Part shown: in pieces, positions 50,658 through 60,410 of the stretch
How the letters are laid out: every line of letters begins with the position of its first letter
How positions within the stretch are numbered: the first letter of the stretch is position 1
Origin: Vulcanimicrobium winogradskyi
Lineage (GTDB): Bacteria; Vulcanimicrobiota; Vulcanimicrobiia; Vulcanimicrobiales; Vulcanimicrobiaceae
Length of the DNA: 64,000 nucleotides
Direction: 5' to 3'
NCBI GenBank assembly: GCA_003134965.1
Contig: PLDA01000002.1
Span: forward strand, 62,001-126,000
The notes under the pieces: generated by a model
What the model was told of the DNA's origin: nothing
The model's database searches: none
What the model saw: only the letters and a program-made list of their open reading frames with translations
Translations under genes and position numbers: made by a program

Positions 50658-52115
50658 TTGGCCGTCTCCACCGCGAAGTTCAGTACCGACATTCCGTTCC
50701 GCCTCGACCGCCTGCCGTGGGCGAAGTGGCACTGGATGGTCGTCATCGGCCTCGGGATCACCTGGATCCTCGACGGCCTCGAAGTGACGATCGTCGGCGC
50801 GATCAACCCCACCCTGGCCTCGGCCCAGGGGTTGAACTTCACCGCCACCCAGACCGGGCTCGCCGCGACCGCGTACCTGGTCGGCGCGGTGATCGGCGCG
50901 CTCGGGTTCGGCTTCCTCGCCGACCGCTTCGGGCGCAAGCGGCTGTTCCTGATAACCCTGGCCTGGTATCTGGTCTGCACGACGCTGACCGCGTTTGCGT
51001 GGGATTTCTCGAGCTTCGCGCTGTTTCGCGCGCTCGCCGGGATGGGGATCGGCGGCGAATACAGCGCCATCAACTCGGCGATCGACGAGCTGATACCCGC
51101 GCAGCGCCGCGGGACTGCCGACATCGCGATCAACGGCTCGTGGTGGATCGGCACGCTGATCGGGGCGCTGGCCTCGATCCCGCTCCTGGACGGGCGCTTC
51201 TTCCCGCCCTCGCTCGGCTGGCGTCTGGCGTTCGGGCTCGGCGCGGTGCTGGCGGTGATGGTGCTGTTCCTGCGAAAGAGCCTGCCCGAAAGCCCGCGTT
51301 GGCTGCTCACGCACGGGCGCCCCGACGAAGCGGAGACGATCGTGGCCCGGATCGAAGACGAAGTGCGGCGGGAGACCGGGCGCGAGCTGCCGCCGGTCAA
51401 GCACAAGACGATGACGTTCGATCCCTCGCGGAAGACGGGTTTCCTGGCTACGATCGAGACGCTGATCAAGACCTATCCGAAGCGCACGGCGCTGGTACTG
51501 GCGCTGATGATCACGCAGGCGTTCCTGTACAACGCGGTCTTTTTCAACCAGGGCCTGCAGCTCACGACGTTCTTCGGCGTCGCGCCCGGCGACGTCGGGC
51601 TGTACATCATCCCGTTCGCGATCGGAAACTTCTTGGGCGCGCTGGTCCTCGGTCACTTCTTCGACGCGGTCGGGCGCAAGACGATGATCGCGAGCTGCTA
51701 CATCCTGAGCGGCCTGCTGATGGTCCTGAGCATCGTCCTGTTCCTGAACCACGGACTGAACGCGACCACGCTGACGTTGCTCTGGTCGGTGATGTTCTTC
51801 TTCGCCAGCGCCGGCGCCAGCGCGGCGTACCTGACCGTCAGCGAGATCTTTCCGCTCGAGATCCGCGCTGCGGCGATCGCATTCGTCTACGCGATCGGGA
51901 CGCTGATCGGTGGGGCGGTCGCACCGCCGATCTTCGGCGCGCTGATCGGCACGCGGGAGCCGCAGATGCTGGCGCTCGCGTGGGGGCTCGGCGCGGGTCT
52001 GATGATCGCCGGCGGCCTCGTCGAGATCGTGCTCGGCGTCGACGCGGAAGGCAAGTCGCTGGAGGAGATCGCCGCTCCGCTCACCGCCGGCGGCCTCGCC
52101 GAAGCCGTAGCGTAG
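50658..52115 (+). CDS. MFS transporter (sugar-porter-like)
   Basis: Twelve-span major facilitator, 485 residues; TTG start with GGAGG at 50649-50653. Signatures: GFLADRFGRKRLFLI (RFGRK loop 2-3 motif), RALAGMGIGGEYSAINSAIDELIPAQRRG, ESPRWLLTHGRPDEAE, and GHFFDAVGRKTMIASCYILSG in the second half. These resemble the aromatic acid/sugar porter families with Glu/Asp-rich cytoplasmic centre. Possible substrates are sugars or organic acids. Transcribed towards the trehalose operon, whose first gene begins 8 bases downstream; it could deliver a sugar to that pathway. Confidence 0.88.
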   Translation: MAVSTAKFSTDIPFRLDRLPWAKWHWMVVIGLGITWILDGLEVTIVGAINPTLASAQGLNFTATQTGLAATAYLVGAVIGALGFGFLADRFGRKRLFLITLAWYLVCTTLTAFAWDFSSFALFRALAGMGIGGEYSAINSAIDELIPAQRRGTADIAINGSWWIGTLIGALASIPLLDGRFFPPSLGWRLAFGLGAVLAVMVLFLRKSLPESPRWLLTHGRPDEAETIVARIEDEVRRETGRELPPVKHKTMTFDPSRKTGFLATIETLIKTYPKRTALVLALMITQAFLYNAVFFNQGLQLTTFFGVAPGDVGLYIIPFAIGNFLGALVLGHFFDAVGRKTMIASCYILSGLLMVLSIVLFLNHGLNATTLTLLWSVMFFFASAGASAAYLTVSEIFPLEIRAAAIAFVYAIGTLIGGAVAPPIFGALIGTREPQMLALAWGLGAGLMIAGGLVEIVLGVDAEGKSLEEIAAPLTAGGLAEAVA

Positions 52116-52122
52116 CAAGCCC

Positions 52123-55100
52123 GTGCAAGGGGATCAGGGTTGGTACCGCGACGCGATCGTCTACCAGACGCACGTCAAAGCCTTCCAGGACTCAAACGGC
52201 GACGGGATCGGCGACGTCGCGGGGCTGACATCGCGGCTCGACTACCTGGCAGAGCTCGGCGTGACCGCGCTGTGGCTGCTGCCGTTCTTCCCCTCGCCGC
52301 TACGCGACGATGGCTACGACATCTCGGACTACACCGGGGTCCACCCGTCGTACGGGACCCTCGACGACGTGCGCGAGCTCGTCCGCGCGGCGCACGCGCG
52401 CGGGATCCGGATCATCGCCGAGCTCGTCGTCAACCACACATCCGACCAGCACCCCTGGTTCGTTCGCGCCCGCAACGCGCCGCGCGACTCGCCGGAACGC
52501 GCATTCTACGTCTGGTCCGACGACGATCGCAAGTTCGCCGGGACCCGCATCATCTTCACCGACACGGAGACGTCGAACTGGGCCTGGGACCCGGTGGCCG
52601 GCCAGTACTACTGGCATCGTTTCTTTTCACACCAGCCGGATCTGAACTTCAACAACCACGCCGTCGTCGGCGCGATGACCGACGCGATGCGCTTCTGGTC
52701 GGAGGTCGGGATCGACGGTTTCCGGCTCGACGCCGTGCCGTACCTGTGCGAACGCGAGGGAACGAACAACGAGAACCTCGCCGAGACGCACGGCGTGATC
52801 AAAGTCCTGCGCGCGGTCCTTGAAAAAGAGTTCCCCGACCGCATCTTCTTGGCCGAGGCGAACCAGTGGCCCGAAGACTTGTCGTCCTATTTCGGTGAGG
52901 GCGACGAGTGTCACATGTGCTTTCATTTTCCGCTGATGCCGCGGCTGTTCATGGCCGTCGCCGACGAAGACCGCTATCCCGTTCACGACATCCTGCGCCA
53001 GACGCCGCCGATCCCCGAGGGCTGCCAATGGGCGGTGTTCCTGCGCAACCACGACGAGCTGACGCTGGAGATGGTCAGCGAGCGCGAGCGCGAGCGCATG
53101 AACGCGGTGTACGCCATCGAGCCGCGGATGCGCATCAACGTCGGCATCCGGCGCCGCCTCGCGCCCCTGCTGGAGAACGACCGCCGCCGCATCGAGCTGC
53201 TCAACGGCTTGCTGATGTCGATGCCGGGGACGCCCGTGATCTACTACGGCGACGAGATCGGGATGGGCGACAACCTGTTCCTCAAGGACCGGGACGGCGT
53301 GCGCACGCCGATGCAATGGTCGCCCGACCGCAACGGCGGGTTCTCGCCCGCCGAGCACGTGCGCTTGTACGCGCCGCCGGTCACCGATCCGACCTACGGC
53401 TACCAAGCCGTGAACGTCGAGTCCCAGCTGCGCAACACGAGCTCGCTGCTGCACTGGATGCGCCGCATCATTGCGGTGCGCAAGGCGACCAAAGTGTTCG
53501 GCCGCGGCACGCTGACGCTGCTGTATCCTGCCAACCGGCGCATCCTCACGTACCTGCGCGAGCACGACCAAGAAACCGTGCTCGTGGTCGCCAACCTGTC
53601 ACATACCGCGCAGGCCGTGCAGCTGGACCTCGCACAGTTCGCCGGCCGGACGCCGTTCGAGATGCTCGGCTCGACCGCGTTTCCGCCGATCGCGACCGTA
53701 CCCTACACCGTGACGCTGGCGCCGTACGGCTTCTTCTGGTTTTCGCTGGTGCGCGATCCGCGCGGCGCCGCCGCACCGGCTCGTTCCAGCGCGTTGCCCG
53801 AGCTGCCGACCATCGTCGTGCCGCGGGACGAGATCGCGCTCGACGCCTGGGCGCGAGCGGTGATCGACGCAGATGTCGTTCCCGTCGCGGTCGGAGCGTC
53901 GGAGCACGGGCGCGTGCTCGACGCGTTCGTGGCGGAAGGACTCGACCCGTCGCTGGCGTTCGTCGTGGTCGGCGAGGGGATGAACCGCACGTCGCTCGTG
54001 CTGCGCTTCGCTTGGGACACACCGATCCGCGAGGATGCGCTGGCGCGCGCGCGGAGCGGTCCGCGCGAAGGCTGGATCGTGGACGCCGCCTCCGACGCGA
54101 CAACGGCACCACTGGTGGAGCGCGCGATGCGCGCCGGAACGGAGCTGTACGACGGCGACCGCATCACGTTCGCTTGGGAGGGCGACGCCCGACCGGAGGC
54201 CGGCTCTTCGCAACGGTTCGGGTACGAGTCCGGCGCGCAGCGCTGGATCCTCGACGACTCACGACTGGTGACGCTGCACCGGCGGATGCCGCGCGTGCAG
54301 AACAGCGCGGTCGCATTCCTGCGGCATCTTCGCGAGCGCGGTTTTGCTCAGGCGCCGCGATTGTTCGGCACGGCGCTGGTCACCGACCGCAGCGGCGAGA
54401 CGTGGGTCGCCGTCACCTCGCAGACCTTCGTCGAGAACCCCACCGACGTCGAAGCGGCGCTGCGCGAGATCCTGCGGACCGGGACGGCCGACGAGCGCCT
54501 CGTTCGCAGCGCCGAAAACGTCGCCGATGCGTTGGCGGAGCTCCACCGCGCATTGGCCGCACCCGGCAGCGATGCGACCTTCGGGACGCACCCCATCACG
54601 CCGGACGACATCGCGGCCTGGCGCACCGCGGCGCACGAGGACCTGGCGGCGGTCGTCGAGGCGCGGGCCGCGAGCATCGCCGCGGTGCGCGCGCGGGTGG
54701 CGACGGCGCTCGACGCCCTGCCAGGGTCGATCGATGCCGCCTCGTCGCGCGCGCACGGCCGACTGACGCTCAGCCGCGTTCTCCTGGTCGACGCGGTACC
54801 GGTATTCGTAGGTTTCGGCGAGGCGGTCGCGCGGCGATCATCGCCGCTCAAAGACGTGGCGTCCTTGGCCCGCTCCTTCGACGCGGTAACGCGCGAGACG
54901 ATCCAGGCGAGCCTGCACGATCCGACCGCCGACCGCGGCATGACGACGGCGACCATGTTGGACCTGACGGCGCGCGCGCGCGAAGCCTTCCTCGCCCGCT
55001 ACGCGGCCGGCGCGAGCGATCTCGCGACGATGCCGCGCGATCCGGCGCAGCGCGACGCGCTGATCCGCTTCTTCCGCGTGCAAGCGGCGCTGCACGACGT

Positions 55101-55173
55101 TCGCGACGCGCTGTCCGGACACCCCAGCGCGCTGGCCGCCGCCTTCGAAGCGCTGCGCGCCGAGTTGCGATGA
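52123..55173 (+). CDS. treS: Trehalose synthase fused to a degenerate maltokinase-like domain
   Basis: TreS isomerises maltose to trehalose. 1016 residues. N-terminal GH13 domain (1-~545): YQTHVKAFQDSNGDGIGD, ELVVNHTSDQHPWF, nucleophile Asp203 in GFRLDAVPYL, acid Glu245 in FLAEANQWP, Asp311 in LRNHDELTLE and YYGDEIGMGDNLFLKDRDGVRTPMQW. From ~580 a maltokinase (Pep2)-type region follows, but the kinase catalytic HGDxHLGQ reads HGRLTLSR (~878) and DFEGEP reads GFGEAV, so phosphorylation of maltose looks impossible. GTG start. The stop overlaps treZ (ATGA). Confidence 0.94.
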   Translation: MQGDQGWYRDAIVYQTHVKAFQDSNGDGIGDVAGLTSRLDYLAELGVTALWLLPFFPSPLRDDGYDISDYTGVHPSYGTLDDVRELVRAAHARGIRIIAELVVNHTSDQHPWFVRARNAPRDSPERAFYVWSDDDRKFAGTRIIFTDTETSNWAWDPVAGQYYWHRFFSHQPDLNFNNHAVVGAMTDAMRFWSEVGIDGFRLDAVPYLCEREGTNNENLAETHGVIKVLRAVLEKEFPDRIFLAEANQWPEDLSSYFGEGDECHMCFHFPLMPRLFMAVADEDRYPVHDILRQTPPIPEGCQWAVFLRNHDELTLEMVSERERERMNAVYAIEPRMRINVGIRRRLAPLLENDRRRIELLNGLLMSMPGTPVIYYGDEIGMGDNLFLKDRDGVRTPMQWSPDRNGGFSPAEHVRLYAPPVTDPTYGYQAVNVESQLRNTSSLLHWMRRIIAVRKATKVFGRGTLTLLYPANRRILTYLREHDQETVLVVANLSHTAQAVQLDLAQFAGRTPFEMLGSTAFPPIATVPYTVTLAPYGFFWFSLVRDPRGAAAPARSSALPELPTIVVPRDEIALDAWARAVIDADVVPVAVGASEHGRVLDAFVAEGLDPSLAFVVVGEGMNRTSLVLRFAWDTPIREDALARARSGPREGWIVDAASDATTAPLVERAMRAGTELYDGDRITFAWEGDARPEAGSSQRFGYESGAQRWILDDSRLVTLHRRMPRVQNSAVAFLRHLRERGFAQAPRLFGTALVTDRSGETWVAVTSQTFVENPTDVEAALREILRTGTADERLVRSAENVADALAELHRALAAPGSDATFGTHPITPDDIAAWRTAAHEDLAAVVEARAASIAAVRARVATALDALPGSIDAASSRAHGRLTLSRVLLVDAVPVFVGFGEAVARRSSPLKDVASLARSFDAVTRETIQASLHDPTADRGMTTATMLDLTARAREAFLARYAAGASDLATMPRDPAQRDALIRFFRVQAALHDVRDALSGHPSALAAAFEALRAELR

Positions 55174-56972
55174 AGAGCGCGCGCCACGCGCACCAGATGC
55201 CGTTCGGTGCGGAGCTGCGCGACGACGGGGTGGCGTTCCGCTTGTGGGCACCCTCGCGCGAGCGCGCCGCCGTGGTCGTCGACGGGGTCGAGCACGCGCT
55301 CGAGCCGCGCCCCGGCGGCTGGTTCGAGCGGATGGTCGGCGATGCGCGCGCCGGCGCACGGTACAGCTTCGCGTTTGGGGATGCCGACGTTCGCGTCCCC
55401 GATCCGGCCTCACGCTTCCAGCCGGGCGGCGTCCATGCGCCGAGCATGGTGATCGATCCGCGCGCCTACGCGTGGCGCGAAACCGGCTGGCCCGGGCGAC
55501 CGTGGCACGAGACGGTGGTGTACGAGCTGCACGTCGGCACGTTTACGCTCGGCGGAACCTACGCGAGCGCCGCCGAGCGGCTCGACAATCTGGCCCGCCT
55601 CGGCGCAACGGCGATCGAACTGATGCCGCTCGCGCAGCCGGCCGGATCGCGCAACTGGGGCTACGACGGCGTCTTGCCGTTCGCGCCGCAGTGCGCCTAC
55701 GGAACGCCCGACGAGCTGAAGGCGTTCGTCGACGCGGCCCACGCGCGCGGGCTGTGCGTGCTCCTGGACGTCGTGTACAACCACTTCGGCCCCGAGGGGA
55801 ACTACCTGCACCAGTTCGCCGGCGCGTTCTTCACCGAGCGGCACCACACGCCGTGGGGTGCCGCGATCAACGTCGACGGCGAACGCTCCGAGACCGTGCG
55901 CGAGCTCTTCGTGCAAAACGCGCTGTACTGGCTGCGAGAGTACCGCTTCGACGGGCTGCGGCTCGACGCGGTGCACGAGATCCGCGACGACTCCTCGCGA
56001 CCGTTTCTGGCCGAGCTCGCCGCGCGCGTTCGCGCCGGTGTCGAACCCGACCGGCACGTGCACCTCACACTCGAGAACGACGCGAACCAGACCCGGCTCC
56101 TGGCCAGTTACGACGCGCAATGGAACGACGACGCGCATCACGCGTTCCACGTGCTGACGACCTCCGAGACCGACGGCTACTACCGCGATTTCGCACGCGA
56201 GCCGGCGCGTCTGCTCGGGCGCGCGCTCGCCGAGGGCTTCGCGTATCAGGGCGAAGCCTCGGAGCATCGCGGCGGCGCGCCGCGCGGCGAGCCGAGCCCC
56301 TCGCTGCCGGCGACCGCGTTCGTCGATTTCCTGCAGAACCACGATCAGATCGGGAATCGCGCGCTCGGCGAGCGCCTCTCGGCGCTGGCGCCGGAGCCCG
56401 CGGTGCGCGCAGCGACCGCGGTGCTGTTGCTCGCGCCCGCGATCCCGCTGCTGTTCATGGGCGAAGAGTGGGCGGCCTCGACGCCGTTCTTGTTCTTCTC
56501 CGACTTCGGCGCGGAGCTGGGGCGAGCCGTTACCGAGGGCCGACGACGCGAATTCGCCGCCTGGCCGGCGTTCAGGGAGGCCGCGCTGCAGCAGCGCATC
56601 CCCGACCCGCAGGATCCGGCGACGATGCTCGCATCGACGCTGCGCTGGGACGAACGCGCCGGCCCGCGGCACGCAGCGATGCTGAAGCTGCACGAGGAAC
56701 TGCTCGCGCTCCGCGCCGGCCTGATCGTTCCGCGGCTCGCGCGCGGCGCGCACGGTGAGGGCTATCAGCTGCTCGCGCCGGCGGCGCTACGGGTGAAGTG
56801 GCGCTTCGGCGACGACGCGCGGCTCGGGCTGGTCGCGAACCTCGGATCCGAGCCGGCGACGGTCTCGTACGCAATCGCCGGCGTGCGAATCTTCACGCTC
56901 GGCGACGTACCGGCGCGCGCCGACGAAGCGACGCTCGCGCCGTGGAGCGTCGGATGGTTCCTCGAGTCGTGA
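55170..56972 (+). CDS. treZ: Malto-oligosyltrehalose trehalohydrolase
   Basis: Releases trehalose from maltooligosyl-trehalose made by TreY. 600 residues: N-terminal beta domain (PFGAELRDDGVAFRLWAPSRERAAVVV), then a GH13 barrel with YELHVGTFTLGGTY, GYDGVLPFAPQCAYG, LDVVYNHFGPEGNY, nucleophile Asp in FDGLRLDAVHEI, Glu in HLTLENDANQTRL and Asp in FLQNHDQIGNRA; C-terminal beta domain. The ATG overlaps treS by four bases and its own stop overlaps treY. Confidence 0.94.
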   Translation: MKSARHAHQMPFGAELRDDGVAFRLWAPSRERAAVVVDGVEHALEPRPGGWFERMVGDARAGARYSFAFGDADVRVPDPASRFQPGGVHAPSMVIDPRAYAWRETGWPGRPWHETVVYELHVGTFTLGGTYASAAERLDNLARLGATAIELMPLAQPAGSRNWGYDGVLPFAPQCAYGTPDELKAFVDAAHARGLCVLLDVVYNHFGPEGNYLHQFAGAFFTERHHTPWGAAINVDGERSETVRELFVQNALYWLREYRFDGLRLDAVHEIRDDSSRPFLAELAARVRAGVEPDRHVHLTLENDANQTRLLASYDAQWNDDAHHAFHVLTTSETDGYYRDFAREPARLLGRALAEGFAYQGEASEHRGGAPRGEPSPSLPATAFVDFLQNHDQIGNRALGERLSALAPEPAVRAATAVLLLAPAIPLLFMGEEWAASTPFLFFSDFGAELGRAVTEGRRREFAAWPAFREAALQQRIPDPQDPATMLASTLRWDERAGPRHAAMLKLHEELLALRAGLIVPRLARGAHGEGYQLLAPAALRVKWRFGDDARLGLVANLGSEPATVSYAIAGVRIFTLGDVPARADEATLAPWSVGWFLES

Positions 56973-59710
56973 CCCCCCGCACGACGTACCGGCTCCAGTT
57001 CCACGCCGGCTTCACGTTCAACGACGCGACCGCGCTGATACCGTATCTGTCCGCGCTCGGGATCACCCACGTCTATGCCTCGCCGTACCTGAAAGCGCGT
57101 GCCGGCTCGACGCACGGCTACGACATCGTCGACCACAGCGCGCTGAACCCCGAGATCGGCACGCCGGCCGACTACCGCTGCTTCGTCGATACGCTGCGCG
57201 CGCACGGGATGGGGCATATCCTGGACTTCGTCCCCAACCACATGGGCGCCGGCGGCGACGACAACGCCTGGTGGCTCGATCTGCTGACCTGGGGCCAGGA
57301 GTCGCACTACGCCGATTACTTCGATGTCGACTGGCGACCGCTGCGCGCCGAGCTGCACGGGAAGATACTGCTGCCGTTCCTCGGGCGGCAGTACGGCGAG
57401 GTGCTCGACGCGGGCGAGCTGCGCTGGGAGTACGCCGACGGCGGTTTCGCGCTGCGCTACCACGAGCACCGCCTCCCGCTGACGCCGCCGTCGTACGCGC
57501 TCATGCTCGACGACGCCGAGCCGGCGTCGCTGGCCTCGTTCGGGCCGCTGTTCGGCGCGCTCGACACGATGCCGCGCCACACCGTACGCCGCGACGCCGC
57601 AGTGTCGCTGCGGCGCCTTCTCGCCGAAACCGAAGCGGCAAACGCGCGCGCGCATGTCGAACGACTCGACGCGACCCGCACGACCACGGACGGAAAGGCG
57701 CTGATCGAGCGCGTGGTCGACGTGCAGCGGTGGCGTCTCGCCTCCTGGAAGGTCGCCGCCGAGGAGATCAACTACCGCCGGTTCTTCGATATCAACGCGC
57801 TGGCCGCGATGCGGATGGAGAACGTCAACTGCTTCGGCGACGCGCACCGGCTCGTCTTCGAGCTCCTCGCCCGCGGCGACCTCGACGGTCTCCGGCTCGA
57901 CCACGTCGACGGACTGTTCGACCCGATCGGCTACTGCGATCTGCTGCGCTTCCGCGCCGAGGTCCTCGGACAGCCGATGTACCTGGTCGTCGAGAAGATC
58001 CTCGCGCCAAACCAGGAGCTGCTTTCGCGCTGGCACGTCGACGGCACGACCGGCTACGAGTTCATGAACGCCGTCACCGGGCTCGCCGTCGCCGCGCACA
58101 ACGAGCGCGCCTTCGACCGCGCGTACCACCATTTCACGCACCAGACGACACCGTTCCACGTCGTCGCCTACGTGGCGAAGAGATTCGTCCTGGAGACCGC
58201 CCTCTCCGCGGAGCTCAACGTCCTGGCGCTGCGGCTCGACCGCATCGCGCAGCGCGATCCGCGGACGCGTGACTTCACGCTCGGCGCATTGCGGCGCGCC
58301 CTGGTCGAGACGATCGCCTTCTTTCCGATCTACCGCACGTACGTCACCGGCGCGGTGGTCGGGGCCGCTGACCGCCTGTTCATCGAGCGAGCGATCGCGG
58401 CGGCGCGCGCGCACGATGCTTCGAACGAAGGCTCGATCTACGCGTTCCTGCGCCGTGTCCTGCTGACCGAGCACACGGACGACGCGGTGCGCCAGCGCTA
58501 CGTCGAGTTCGCCATGCGTTTCCAGCAGCTGACGGCGCCGGTAACGGCCAAAGGAGTGGAGGACACCGCGTTCTACCGTTCGGTGCGTCTCGCGGCGCTC
58601 AACGAGGTCGGCGGCGATCCGGCGCGGTTCGGGACCTCGGTCGAGGAGTTCCACCGCCAGAACGCGCGCCGCGCCGCACATCATCCGCACGCCCTGCTGG
58701 CGACCGCGACCCACGACATGAAGCGCGGCGAGGACGTGCGCGCGCGGCTTGCCGCGATCTCCGAAGTGCCCGATCTCTGGCGCCGCGCGCTGGCGCGTTG
58801 GTCGCGGCTCAACCGCAAGCACCGCGGCGTCGTCACCCCACTGGCGGAGTACGTCGTCTACCAGACGATCCTCGGCGCCTGGCCCGTCGAGCTGCTCTCG
58901 GCCGAGCTCGACGTCGCGGCGCTCGACGGCTTCACCGATCGCATCGCCGCGTACGCGCGCAAGGCGGCGCGCGAGGCCAAGCTGCGAACGAGCTGGACGA
59001 ATCCCGACGCCGAGTACGAAACGGCGCTCGACGAGTTCGTCCGCGCGATCCTCGATCCGCGCCGCTCGTCCGCGTTCCTCGAGAGCCTGCGCACCGGCGC
59101 GCGCAGCCTCGCCGCAACCGGTATGACGAACGGCCTCGCCCAGGTCGTGCTGAAGGCGACCGCGCCCGGCGTCCCCGACACGTACCAAGGGACGGAGCTC
59201 TGGGACCTGAGCCTGGTCGATCCCGACAACCGCCGGCCGGTCGACTTCGCCGCGCGCGCGACCGCGCTGCGCGCGCTCGACGACGCGCTCGCCGCGGGGA
59301 CACCGCGCGCGGCGCTCGCGCGCGATCTCCTCGCGGCGTGGCCCGACGGCCGCATCAAGCTCTACGTCCTCGCCACGCTGCTGCGCCGCCGCGCGATCGA
59401 CGCGTGGCCGGCCGACGCGTACGCTCCGCTGGTCGCGAGCGGCCGGCACGCCGCGCACGTCGTCGCGTTCCGCCGCGGCTCGGCGCTGGTCGTCGTGCCC
59501 CGCCTACCGCGTACGCTCTCGGTCGAACGACCGCCGCTCGCGGACGTCTGGGACGACACGACGCTGCTGCTCGACGGCGACGCGGCGACGGCGTATCGCG
59601 ACATCCTCACCGATCGCATCGTGTCCGTCGGCGTGCACGCCGGACGGCAAACGCTCGCGCTCTCCGGCGTCCTCACGGTTCTCCCGGTCGCCGTGCTCGA
59701 ACCGGTCTAA
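56954..59710 (+). CDS. treY: Malto-oligosyltrehalose synthase
   Basis: Converts the reducing end of maltooligosaccharides or glycogen to a trehalosyl unit. 918 residues (usual 700-950). TPRTTYRLQFHAGFTFNDATALIPYLSALGITHVYASPYLKARAGSTHGYDIVDH at the start and DFVPNHMG, LDGLRLDHVDGLFDP (nucleophile), VVEKILAPNQELL (acid), TAPVTAKGVEDTAFYRS and ATHDMKRGEDVRARL are all diagnostic. ATG 56954 preferred (GGAG six bases upstream), overlapping treZ by 19; GTG 56969 is an alternative. Its TAA overlaps the convergent SHOCT gene stop. Confidence 0.95.
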   Translation: MVPRVVTPRTTYRLQFHAGFTFNDATALIPYLSALGITHVYASPYLKARAGSTHGYDIVDHSALNPEIGTPADYRCFVDTLRAHGMGHILDFVPNHMGAGGDDNAWWLDLLTWGQESHYADYFDVDWRPLRAELHGKILLPFLGRQYGEVLDAGELRWEYADGGFALRYHEHRLPLTPPSYALMLDDAEPASLASFGPLFGALDTMPRHTVRRDAAVSLRRLLAETEAANARAHVERLDATRTTTDGKALIERVVDVQRWRLASWKVAAEEINYRRFFDINALAAMRMENVNCFGDAHRLVFELLARGDLDGLRLDHVDGLFDPIGYCDLLRFRAEVLGQPMYLVVEKILAPNQELLSRWHVDGTTGYEFMNAVTGLAVAAHNERAFDRAYHHFTHQTTPFHVVAYVAKRFVLETALSAELNVLALRLDRIAQRDPRTRDFTLGALRRALVETIAFFPIYRTYVTGAVVGAADRLFIERAIAAARAHDASNEGSIYAFLRRVLLTEHTDDAVRQRYVEFAMRFQQLTAPVTAKGVEDTAFYRSVRLAALNEVGGDPARFGTSVEEFHRQNARRAAHHPHALLATATHDMKRGEDVRARLAAISEVPDLWRRALARWSRLNRKHRGVVTPLAEYVVYQTILGAWPVELLSAELDVAALDGFTDRIAAYARKAAREAKLRTSWTNPDAEYETALDEFVRAILDPRRSSAFLESLRTGARSLAATGMTNGLAQVVLKATAPGVPDTYQGTELWDLSLVDPDNRRPVDFAARATALRALDDALAAGTPRAALARDLLAAWPDGRIKLYVLATLLRRRAIDAWPADAYAPLVASGRHAAHVVAFRRGSALVVVPRLPRTLSVERPPLADVWDDTTLLLDGDAATAYRDILTDRIVSVGVHAGRQTLALSGVLTVLPVAVLEPV

Positions 59711-60396
59711 GCTTCGCCGAGCAGCTTCCGTTTCAGCGACTCGAACTCGTCGGAGGCGAGCGCACCGCTCGCGCGCATCCGCTCGAGGTCGCTGAGCATC
59801 TGAACCGTTGAGGCGGGGTCGGCCGGTGCGGCGGGCCGAGCGGCGGCCGCGCCGTCGTCGCTCGACGTGAAGATCCGGCTGCCGTCGGGGTTGAGCCCCG
59901 CAGTCGCGGCCGACGCTGCGGCCGGATGCACGACCGCGACCTGCGTCTCGACGTCCAACGGTCCGTCCGCCGACGCGACGTCACCGGCGATCACGACGTG
60001 CGTCTTGCGCTGCGGATCGATGCAGACGTCGATCGAGTCGCCGTTGACCGGCGGCGCGAAGGTCAAGACCCGGAGCGTGGTCTCGTACGGATCGCCGCTC
60101 CCGTCGATACGGACGCGCAGCACCCACTGCGGCACGCGGTTGACGTAGGCTCCCGTGGTCTTCGCCCCGAGCACGGTCGCGCGGCCGCGCACGCCGTCGC
60201 GGAGCACGCGTTCGTCGTCCTTGCGCGTTCCGAGCGCGCGCACGCAGACGATCACGAACACCGTGTCCATCGCCAGCCAGATGATCCCGATCGGACCCGG
60301 GCTGACCACCGTGTACACGACCGCCGCCAGCATCATGCCGGCTCCGAGCACGATCGGAAGCACGTAGACCCACTGCGGCATCGTCGAGTAGCGCAT
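59707..60396 (-). CDS. SHOCT-domain membrane protein 1
   Basis: 229 residues: two membrane helices (about 8-30 and 33-53), a soluble beta domain (RATVLGAKTTGAYVNRVPQWVLRVRIDGSGDPYETTLRVLTFAPPVNGDSIDVCIDPQRKTHVVIA), a flexible linker, and a C-terminal SHOCT helix pair (DLERMRASGALASDEFESLKRKLLGEA). SHOCT motifs are short oligomerisation elements at the ends of membrane proteins. Role unknown. Paralogue of the next upstream gene, with which it probably forms a duplicate pair. Confidence 0.8.
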   Translation of the reverse strand: MRYSTMPQWVYVLPIVLGAGMMLAAVVYTVVSPGPIGIIWLAMDTVFVIVCVRALGTRKDDERVLRDGVRGRATVLGAKTTGAYVNRVPQWVLRVRIDGSGDPYETTLRVLTFAPPVNGDSIDVCIDPQRKTHVVIAGDVASADGPLDVETQVAVVHPAAASAATAGLNPDGSRIFTSSDDGAAAARPAAPADPASTVQMLSDLERMRASGALASDEFESLKRKLLGEA

Positions 60397-60410
60397 CGCC
60401 GTCCCGATCG

